This document shows positions 1-4,716 of a DNA stretch of 7,689 nucleotides, in pieces. Under the pieces are notes generated by a model. The model worked only from the letters and a program-made list of their open reading frames with translations, made no database searches and was not told the origin of the DNA. A program made the position numbers and the translations under genes. The stretch covers positions 1 to 7,689 of the forward strand of contig JACQGW010000308.1 in assembly GCA_016199325.1 (NCBI GenBank). The letters run 5' to 3'. Source of the stretch: Chloroflexota bacterium (GTDB lineage: Bacteria > Chloroflexota > Dehalococcoidia > JACQGW01). How positions within the stretch are numbered: position 1 is the stretch's first letter; the number at the start of each line of letters is the position of its first letter.

Positions 1-1298
1 ACCTGCCACCAGGCGCCCTGGTCGTTGTTGGTCGCGGTGACGCTGCAGTAGGTATAGTAGTCGCCGCTGATGTTGCCGTCCACCGCCCGGTTAGCCGGCA
101 CCTGGCACTTGGGGTCGATGAACGTGCTGGACTGGCTCGCGGGCTTGTTCAGGGCAACGTTCTGGCTACCCACGAACGCCTGGAACTCCGCCAGGGAGAG
201 GTAGTTCTGGCCGCGGAGCTGGACCTTCACGAAACGAAGCGGCCCGGGCGATGGCGCCGTTACGACGGGCAGCCCGATCTCGAGCGTGCTGGGCGCCACC
301 CCCGCCTGGTAGGAGACGATCGCCCAGGAAATGCCATCGCCCGAGGCCAGGACGTCGAAATTGCTCAGCCGCTCCGGGCAGCAGTCGGTCCGATTGAACA
401 GCACGATGCGCTCGACGTTGTAGTTGAGTCCGAGGTCGACCTGCCACCAGGCGCTCTGGTCGTTGTTGGTCGCGGTGACGCCACATTGAGCATAGAAGTC
501 GCCGCCGGTGTTGCCGTCTACCGCCCGGTTGGCCGTCGGCTGGCAACGGGGGTCGGCGAAGGTGCTGGACTGGCTGGCGGGCTTGTTGAGGGCGACGTTG
601 GTGCCGCCCGAGTACACCTGGACCTCCGCCAGGGAGAGGTAGTTCTGGCCGCGAAGCTGGACTTTCACGTAGCGAAAGCCGGGCACGGTCACGGCAGACA
701 GCCGGATCTCGAGCATGTTCGGAGCTGCCCCTGCCTGGGAATAGATGGTGGTCCAGGAAACGCCGTCGGCCGACACCTGGACGTCGAAGTCGCTCAGCCG
801 CTCCGGGCAGCAGTCGGTCCGATTCCACAGCACGATCCGGCCGACCTGCTCGATCTTCAAGTTTCCCACGTCCACCTGCCACCAGGCGCCCTGGTCGTTG
901 TTGGTGGCGGTGACGCTACAGTTGGCGTACATGTCCCCATTCATGTTGCCGTCCACCGCCCTGTCGGCCGTCGGCTGGCACTTGGGGTCGCTGAAGGTGG
1001 AGGACTGGGTTGCAGGCTGCTGGTAGGCGAAGTTGTAGAGGGGATCCTCTGCGGAGAACACCTGGACCTCTGCCAGGGAGAGGTAGTTCTGGCCGCGGAG
1101 CCGGACCTTTACGTAGCGGACTCCTTGACTCACCCCTGAGACCGCAGCGCCGGTGCCTCGCAGCGCATCGGGCGCCAGGATGCCGGTAGCGACGAGGACA
1201 CTCACGACCCCGGCCAGCACCAGCACCCCGAGCAGGAGCGCCGCCAGCGGTTTCGCCCGTCCCAGCCGTGCCGCAACTCGATCCAACCCGCTCTTCAT
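1..1298 (-). CDS. Membrane-anchored tandem F5/8-type C (F-type-lectin-like) domain protein, 3' end beyond window
   Basis: The frame is open from an ATG at 1298 to base 1: 432 codons with no stop, so the C-terminus lies off the left edge. Residues 1-16 are a basic N-terminal stretch and 17-40 a hydrophobic segment (LAALLLGVLVLAGVVSVLVA), so the protein is probably a type II-anchored or exported surface protein. The rest is about 146-residue repeats: bodies at about 82-231 and 232-378, and a third from about 379 that is cut. Each body shows a strand resembling NVALNKPASQSST (degenerate in unit 1), AVDGN, TATNNDQxAWWQVD, NRTDCCPERLS and a closing RYVKVQLRGQNYLSLAEVQ strand, typical of discoidin/fucolectin-like beta-sandwich domains that bind sugars or other ligands. 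The RxDx4R part of the F-type lectin fucose motif is present (R160/D162/R167; R303/D305/R310), but there is no histidine anywhere in the visible protein. AGGAGG at 1305-1310 lies 6 nt before the ATG and supports the start. Ligand and C-terminal domains are unknown. Confidence 0.9.
   Translation of the reverse strand, partial: MKSGLDRVAARLGRAKPLAALLLGVLVLAGVVSVLVATGILAPDALRGTGAAVSGVSQGVRYVKVRLRGQNYLSLAEVQVFSAEDPLYNFAYQQPATQSSTFSDPKCQPTADRAVDGNMNGDMYANCSVTATNNDQGAWWQVDVGNLKIEQVGRIVLWNRTDCCPERLSDFDVQVSADGVSWTTIYSQAGAAPNMLEIRLSAVTVPGFRYVKVQLRGQNYLSLAEVQVYSGGTNVALNKPASQSSTFADPRCQPTANRAVDGNTGGDFYAQCGVTATNNDQSAWWQVDLGLNYNVERIVLFNRTDCCPERLSNFDVLASGDGISWAIVSYQAGVAPSTLEIGLPVVTAPSPGPLRFVKVQLRGQNYLSLAEFQAFVGSQNVALNKPASQSSTFIDPKCQVPANRAVDGNISGDYYTYCSVTATNNDQGAWWQ
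8..1097 (-). repeat. Three in-frame tandem coding repeats of 435-444 bp
   Basis: The discoidin-domain units are repeated at DNA level as well as protein level. The segment starting ACCAGGCGC recurs at 8, 446 and 881 (spacing 438 and 435 bp). A 26-bp stretch encoding part of the GQNYLSLAE strand is identical at 190-215, 628-653 and 1072-1097 (spacing 438 and 444 bp). All spacings are multiples of three. Identity extends to synonymous positions, which points to fairly recent duplication or to gene conversion between units. Confidence 0.85.
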
Positions 1299-1299
1299 C

Positions 1300-1324
1300 T
1301 CGTGCCTCCTTTCGTGCCTCCTTT
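1300..1324 (-). promoter_or_regulatory. Duplicated ribosome-binding site of the discoidin-repeat gene
   Basis: A 12-bp unit (plus strand TCGTGCCTCCTT) is repeated head to tail at 1300-1311 and 1312-1323, with one further T at 1324. On the minus strand this gives two AGGAGG Shine-Dalgarno sequences 12 nt apart. Only the proximal one, 6 nt from the ATG, is well placed for initiation. The distal copy may be a standby ribosome site or simply a slippage duplication. Confidence 0.6.
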
Positions 1325-1377
1325 TCCTGCGCCCTACATGTTCGTAAGAGCAGTTTGCCTCATAGGGACGGGACCGC

Positions 1378-1399
1378 CATCGGACGAAAGTGCTATTTG
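1378..1399 (-). promoter_or_regulatory. Candidate operator, copy 1 (upstream of discoidin-repeat gene)
   Basis: This 22-bp element (plus-strand core GGACGAAAGTGCTATTTG) matches 4660-4681 at 20 of 22 positions. It lies 79 bp upstream of the ATG at 1298, in the gap between the alpha/beta hydrolase stop and the discoidin gene. The core ACGAAAGT (ACTTTCGT on the minus strand) resembles the short ACTxxxGT-like sites reported for LuxR/NarL-type regulators. That link, and any connection with the LuxR gene in this window, is inference. It could instead be part of a promoter. Confidence 0.4.
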
Positions 1400-1435
1400 G
1401 CAAACGGACCGGGTCCTATCGCGCGGGTAATACGC

Positions 1436-2302
1436 TCACATCAGCAGCCTCGCAAGGATCTCCGTCCATCGAGAAAAGACCAGCATGTGCCCCTCACCCG
1501 TGCAGAAGGTCGCGTGGCACTTCGGGATCGCCGCCGCCAGGTAGCGTCCCATCGACACGGGCACCATGACGTCCCGGTCTCCCTGCCAGAGGTGCACATC
1601 CATCGCGATCTCTTCCAGCCGGAACCCCCAGGGGCGCGCCACGACGAGCTGGTCCCAGACGGGCCCCTGGACGCCGGCCCGGAACGCTTCGCCGATGTCG
1701 TCAACCGTCCGGTCAAACGTCGCCATCACCGCCCGGTCGACTCCGGGTAGCGATGACAGCATGCTCTTGGAGAACGTCCCCGGACCACCGCTCATCATCA
1801 GCGCGATGAGTGTCCGGTGGAGCCAGGGCATCCGTCTGGCCAGGCCAAACATCAACCGGTTCGACGCCATCATTCCGTCGGTGGCGCCGGGGGCGTCGAG
1901 GGGAGCGAATCCGCTGACGATGCCTGCGGCGGTCAGGCGGGACGGAATCCTCAGCGCGCAGGCGGCGACGTACGGCCCGCCGCCGGAGTGACCGGCAACC
2001 GCGAAACGGTCGATCCCCAGCGCGTCCGCCAGCTCGACCACGTCGCCGGGCCAATCCAACAGCGTCCGACCGGGCTGGAAATCGGAGAGCCCGAAGCCGG
2101 GTCGGTCGGGGGCGATGATGCGCACGCCCGGCGACGCGGCGACCGAGGAAACCTGTCTCAGAAACAGGCGGGAAGCGGGCCAGCCGTGAAAGAAGAGGAG
2201 CGGTCTCCCCGCCGGGTCGCCCAAGTCGGCATATCCGAGCCTCCGCCCGTCGCGCAACTGGATCTGTCGGCTCAGCAAGGATGGCAGCGCGGATGCAGAC
2301 AT
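1436..2302 (-). CDS. Alpha/beta-fold hydrolase
   Basis: This 288-residue protein is the usual length for a single-domain alpha/beta hydrolase of the esterase / haloperoxidase / epoxide-hydrolase type. Visible motifs: LLFFHGWP (36-42), where HG helps form the oxyanion hole; APDRPGFGLSD (64-74); the nucleophile elbow GHSGGG with Ser106 (104-109); the acid region WQGDRDVMVP (239-248), most likely Asp244; and the catalytic His272 in GEGHMLV. The triad is therefore complete. A helical lid at about 140-225 carries no recognisable substrate signature, so substrate cannot be assigned. There is no signal peptide, so it should be cytoplasmic. AGGAG at 2310-2314 lies 7 nt before the ATG, and the leader around it is shared with the gene starting at 4604. 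It lies between the SnoaL-like gene (271 bp upstream) and the discoidin gene (137 bp downstream), probably as its own transcription unit. Confidence 0.93.
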   Translation of the reverse strand: MSASALPSLLSRQIQLRDGRRLGYADLGDPAGRPLLFFHGWPASRLFLRQVSSVAASPGVRIIAPDRPGFGLSDFQPGRTLLDWPGDVVELADALGIDRFAVAGHSGGGPYVAACALRIPSRLTAAGIVSGFAPLDAPGATDGMMASNRLMFGLARRMPWLHRTLIALMMSGGPGTFSKSMLSSLPGVDRAVMATFDRTVDDIGEAFRAGVQGPVWDQLVVARPWGFRLEEIAMDVHLWQGDRDVMVPVSMGRYLAAAIPKCHATFCTGEGHMLVFSRWTEILARLLM

Positions 2303-2308
2303 CGCTCA

Positions 2309-2334
2309 ACTCCTGTCCACGAGTTTCATACCGA
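2309..2334 (-). promoter_or_regulatory. Shared 5' leader, copy 1 (alpha/beta hydrolase)
   Basis: On the minus strand this leader reads TCGGTATGAAACTCG followed by TGGACAGGAGT. It aligns with 4611-4634 with two substitutions and one 2-nt gap. Both copies contain the ribosome-binding site and both end exactly 6 nt before the start codon. ACTC and GAGT form a short dyad that could fold over the Shine-Dalgarno sequence. It may be a common post-transcriptional control element or a recombination junction; function is inferred only. Confidence 0.4.
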
Positions 2335-2438
2335 CCAGGGAACGCCGATGCCGCCTGACGCTTGACTACAGAACGATGCGTGGGCCAACAAAGGGGGCGA
2401 CGCCGGCCATGATCGAGTGGCCCGGCGAGCGCAGCCTT

Positions 2439-2520
2439 GTCTGGGAACGCAGGCGTCCCGCCTGCCCCGGCTCGCCCGCGCAGGCGTACCCTGGCCGGCG
2501 AGACGCCTGCGCTCCCAGAC
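2439..2520. repeat. Long imperfect palindrome (REP/MITE-like)
   Basis: The arms at 2439-2462 and 2497-2520 are inverted copies of each other at 22 of 24 positions (outer ends GTCTGGGA and TCCCAGAC). They enclose a 34-bp centre that also contains GCAGGCG/CGCCTGC, so hairpins are nested. It lies in the gap between the SnoaL-like gene and the alpha/beta hydrolase gene, 53 bp past the stop of the former. No transposase is present. It looks like a small non-autonomous palindromic repeat. It could also act as a processing or termination hairpin, although no T-run follows it on either strand. Confidence 0.75.
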
Positions 2521-2573
2521 GGGTTCCACCGCCTGTCGGGCCAGAACCGGTGCCGATTGCACGAAGACCAGGG

Positions 2574-3002
2574 CTACGCCGATGCCGGCTCCGTCGTCGG
2601 GATGAGCCCGAGCTGCTGCATCAGGCCCATGATGTCCCACTCTTCCCAGTGCTCCACCATCTTGCCGCCGGCAAAACGGAGGATTTCGATCCCGGTGAAC
2701 GTCACCTCTTTGCCGGTGGGAGCCGCGCCCATGAGCGGGCCGGTGTGGGTGGCGCGGAAGGTATAGCGGGCGATCACCTTATCGCCGTCGGCGAGCAGGT
2801 CGTCGATGGTGTCCTGAGGGTTGGAGAACGCTGCGCGCAGCATGGCGAACCCCTCCTTGACACCAGCGCCGGTTCCCGCAGGGTTGAAACGGCTGTGGTC
2901 GACGAAATCGGGCGAAAGATACTCGTCCACCGCGTCCAGGTTCCCCTTGTAGAAAACCTCGTCGACGAACTGACGATAGAGAGCCTTGTTGTCTGTTGTC
3001 AC
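2574..3002 (-). CDS. SnoaL-like 'ester cyclase' family protein (NTF2-like fold)
   Basis: From the GTG at 3002 the product is 142 residues, the family's normal length. The sequence follows the SnoaL-like ester cyclase pattern: an N-terminal helix (NKALYRQFVDEVFYKGNLDAVDEYLSPD at about 5-32, read in parts), VDH at 34-36, ADGDKVIARYTFRATHTG at 71-88 with His86, PTGKEV at 95-100, and FAGGKMVEHWEEWD at 110-123 ending in Asp123. These are the positions that line the pocket in SnoaL-type proteins. The family includes polyketide cyclases, but most members have no known substrate, so a lactone/ester-type reaction is only a possibility. The GTG is preferred because GGAGAGG at 3010-3016 ends 7 nt before it; the upstream ATG at 3059 would add 19 unconserved residues and has no comparable site. 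No signal peptide. Confidence 0.88.
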   Translation of the reverse strand: MTTDNKALYRQFVDEVFYKGNLDAVDEYLSPDFVDHSRFNPAGTGAGVKEGFAMLRAAFSNPQDTIDDLLADGDKVIARYTFRATHTGPLMGAAPTGKEVTFTGIEILRFAGGKMVEHWEEWDIMGLMQQLGLIPTTEPASA

Positions 3003-3159
3003 TGGTAGACCTCTCCCTTCTAACCAAACTCCCCAGATGTCCAATACCGACGAGCTCAAGAGCCCCTCCGGACGATGCCCCTTGATTCGGAGCGAGTCGG
3101 GCCAGCACCCTTACTGGTACATCCGGCAAGTCACTGGCTGATCTGGACGACTCTCCGTC

Positions 3160-3242
3160 TGTCATGCTGAGCCGCAGCGAAGCATCTCCCCGGCTCGAAT
3201 CGGCAGCATCCGCGAGAAGCTTCGCTGCGGCTCAGCATGACA
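3160..3242. repeat. Long palindrome with GTCATGCTGAGCC...GCGAAGCATCTC arms
   Basis: The left arm 3160-3188 and right arm 3214-3242 are reverse complements except for one base, separated by a 25-bp loop. The arm sequence recurs in direct orientation at 7600-7628 and begins again at 7679. From memory, arms of this kind are widespread in Chloroflexota and some other phyla as intergenic palindromes. It lies between the cytochrome stop (3288) and the SnoaL-like start, so its transcript would form a very stable hairpin after the cytochrome coding region. There is no T-tract, so it is not a classic terminator. Confidence 0.8.
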
Positions 3243-3287
3243 ATACCCGGGCGAGCCAATCTGCCACAGAATTGCCGGATGCACCGC

Positions 3288-4058
3288 TTACCTGTGCGTC
3301 TCGAACCAGCGGCGCTCCCAGTCCTCCTGGGTCGGCGAGCGGCCCTTCTCTCTGGCGAACTGGAGCGACCACTCGCGGTCGGCCCGGTCCTGCGCGGTCG
3401 GCGCCCGGCCGTTGTTGGTCTGGAACGCCACTGCCCAGGGATCGGCCACGGCGGGAACGCCCCAGAGGTACTCGAACAGGCTGCCGATCTCGCCGTCCGT
3501 CAGTTGCGGGTTGGCCGGCATCTTCCCCGGGATACCCCGGCGGACCAGCGTCGGGAACTCTGCGGCGATCTGCGCTTTGGTCATGCCCATCTGCGGCGCC
3601 AGCTCCGCCACGCCGGCCAGCGGCGGGCCAACGGTGCCCTGGGCCTGCGATCCGTGGCAGAGCGCGCAGTTGGCGACGTAGAGGTTGCGGCCGCTGGTGG
3701 GCGGCAGGCTGAACAGATAGGCGCCGAGATTGCCGATGTCCGCATCGCTCAGGATCTCCGGCGGGAACGCCGGCATGTTCCCGGGGATCCCATCCCGCAG
3801 CATCTTGGTCATGGCCGGGCCAAGCTGTTCCAGCGGGACGCCAAGCTGCCTGACGTGCCCGGCAGCTCCGGCCAGGTTGGGGATGCCGAGGTTGCCCTGG
3901 CCCTCGCTGCCGTGGCAGGCGGCGCAGTTCTTCTCATACACCTGCTTGCCCGCTCCCACGTCCTGCGAATGGACCCGCATGGACGAGAACGCGAAAGTGC
4001 CGGCGAGCAGCGCCAGGGCGAAGACCAGGCTGAGCGTCAGTAACCGGAGTCGGTTCAT
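3288..4058 (-). CDS. Exported di-haem cytochrome c with duplicated C-terminal module
   Basis: The 256-residue product starts with a basic n-region and hydrophobic segment (residues 1-25), a Sec signal peptide or uncleaved anchor with no lipobox. Two class I cytochrome c domains follow. The first has CAACH (Cys45, Cys48, His49) with probable distal Met95 in GNMPAF. The second has CALCH (Cys131, Cys134, His135) with probable distal Met180 in GKMPAN. It should act as an electron carrier on the outer face of the cytoplasmic membrane. No oxidase or dehydrogenase gene is adjacent to identify the partner. The 55 residues after domain 2 hold two copies of GRxPTxxDxxxR (from 217 and 239, 22 residues apart) and end in WERRWFETHR. 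The ATG at 4058 is preferred over the overlapping TTG at 4061 because GGGAGGG at 4064-4070 lies 5 nt before the ATG but only 2 nt before the TTG. Confidence 0.92.
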   Translation of the reverse strand: MNRLRLLTLSLVFALALLAGTFAFSSMRVHSQDVGAGKQVYEKNCAACHGSEGQGNLGIPNLAGAAGHVRQLGVPLEQLGPAMTKMLRDGIPGNMPAFPPEILSDADIGNLGAYLFSLPPTSGRNLYVANCALCHGSQAQGTVGPPLAGVAELAPQMGMTKAQIAAEFPTLVRRGIPGKMPANPQLTDGEIGSLFEYLWGVPAVADPWAVAFQTNNGRAPTAQDRADREWSLQFAREKGRSPTQEDWERRWFETHR

Positions 4059-4114
4059 CAATTCCCTCCCTGCTTCCTCCTTGCTTCCTCGTTACCACCT
4101 ACCGACGGGATCAA

Positions 4115-4134
4115 TCAGGTCATCCCACCTCCTT
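4115..4134 (-). other. Perfect Shine-Dalgarno followed by a two-codon mini-ORF
   Basis: AAGGAGGT at 4127-4134, fully complementary to the anti-Shine-Dalgarno core, is followed after GGG by ATG ACC TGA at 4115-4123. It lies in the gap upstream of the cytochrome gene, 56 bp before that gene's ATG. It could be a ribosome stand-by or start-stop leader, the decayed start of a lost gene, or chance. No longer frame follows it. Confidence 0.3.
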
Positions 4135-4136
4135 CT

Positions 4137-4167
4137 GAACTGCAAGCTCTGCCATGCTGAGCAGTTC
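4137..4167 (-). other. Small inverted repeat after the split-barrel gene
   Basis: GAACTGC (4137-4143) and GCAGTTC (4161-4167) form a perfect 7-bp stem with a 17-nt loop just past the stop at 4173. A competing 5-bp pairing, TGCCA 4150-4154 with TGGCA 4168-4172, overlaps it. No T-run follows, so it is a weak terminator candidate or part of the cytochrome leader. Confidence 0.3.
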
Positions 4168-4172
4168 TGGCA

Positions 4173-4604
4173 TCACAAGTCCAGGGTCTCGCGCGCGCCC
4201 CAGCCCTGGCTTTCGTCGATCACGTCGAGCCGCTGGGGCGTCAGATGCACCGCCACGTACCGCTCCTCGGGTCGGACGTTGGACACCCCGTCGGGCAGCA
4301 GCCTGCTCCAATCGGGCGAGTCGACAATGCGGGCGGTGCCCCGGTATTGCAGCCACCACAAGCCGGTGGCCCGCAGGTCGCAGATGATCAGCACCACCTG
4401 GGGATCGACCTCCAGGTGGTAGACGACGTCCGCCCAGCGCGGCAGCAGACATTCGACGTCCAGCATCCGGCCACCGACGGTGGCCGGCACCGGCCGGTAC
4501 CAGACCGGCATCGCCCAGGCGCCGGCCGATCCGCTCGTGCTGAGCACGCAGACCCGGTGCTTGAGCAGGTGGCTGACGATTCGGTCACGCAGCTCGCTCA
4601 CCAA
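4173..4604 (-). CDS. Pyridoxamine 5'-phosphate oxidase-like (split beta-barrel) protein
   Basis: The 143-residue product has the layout of small FMN- or F420-binding split-barrel proteins: LLKHRVCVLSTSG (13-25), PVWYRPV (33-39), a central HLEVDPQVVLIICD (63-76), then GLWWLQYRGTARIVD (81-95) and a C-terminal helix near DWSRLL (98-103). Such proteins bind a flavin-type cofactor or haem and often act as reductases on small molecules. Here neither the cofactor nor the substrate can be read from the sequence; PNPOx activity itself is unlikely at this length. The start is a TTG at 4604. AGGAG at 4612-4616 lies 7 nt upstream, and the leader around it matches the alpha/beta hydrolase leader at the same distance from that gene's ATG, which argues for TTG over the adjacent GTG at 4601. 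It follows the regulator by 112 bp and has a candidate operator 56 bp upstream, so it may have its own promoter. Confidence 0.85.
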   Translation of the reverse strand: MVSELRDRIVSHLLKHRVCVLSTSGSAGAWAMPVWYRPVPATVGGRMLDVECLLPRWADVVYHLEVDPQVVLIICDLRATGLWWLQYRGTARIVDSPDWSRLLPDGVSNVRPEERYVAVHLTPQRLDVIDESQGWGARETLDL

Positions 4605-4610
4605 TGGACG

Positions 4611-4634
4611 ACTCCTGTCCCCGAGTCACACCGA
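4611..4634 (-). promoter_or_regulatory. Shared 5' leader, copy 2 (split-barrel gene)
   Basis: On the minus strand this reads TCGGTGTGACTCG followed by GGGACAGGAGT. It is the counterpart of 2309-2334 and contains AGGAG. It ends 6 nt before the TTG start, identical to the spacing at the alpha/beta hydrolase gene. The similarity stops at both ends, since the coding regions are unrelated. Confidence 0.4.
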
Positions 4635-4659
4635 ATGTACCGCGAGACGGCTGGAGTGG

Positions 4660-4681
4660 CATCAGACGAAAGTGGTATTTG
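4660..4681 (-). promoter_or_regulatory. Candidate operator, copy 2 (upstream of split-barrel gene)
   Basis: This is the second copy of the 22-bp element at 1378-1399, with two substitutions (plus-strand core AGACGAAAGTGGTATTTG). It lies in the 112-bp gap between the regulator stop and the split-barrel start, 55 bp upstream of the TTG. The same strand and a similar promoter-proximal position in both cases favour a regulatory role. The factor that binds it is unknown. Confidence 0.4.
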
Positions 4682-4716
4682 ACCCGAAGGAGGAGGTACT
4701 ACTTCGAGGGGGAGTC

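Noticed and set aside
166..1139. Frames on both strands overlapping the discoidin-repeat gene (minus 166-882, plus 486-1139)
   Set aside because: They show the same 145-residue periodicity only because they are shifted readings of the repeated DNA. The frame from 1298 alone gives proper F5/8C motifs and a ribosome-binding site.
2326..2640. Small minus-strand frame with WERRR and RRDAC motifs
   Set aside because: It is created by the palindrome at 2439-2520 and overlaps the end of the SnoaL-like gene in another frame. It is a translated repeat, not a protein.
3160..3242. Rho-independent terminator for the cytochrome gene
   Set aside because: The stem is far longer than usual terminators, the loop is 25 bp, no T-run follows on either strand, and the arm is a dispersed repeat. 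A role in RNA 3'-end stability remains possible.
3976..4004. A third copy of the GACGAAAGTG element (GCGAAAGTG) inside the cytochrome signal region
   Set aside because: Only the short core matches, the flanking TATTTG is absent, and it lies within coding sequence.
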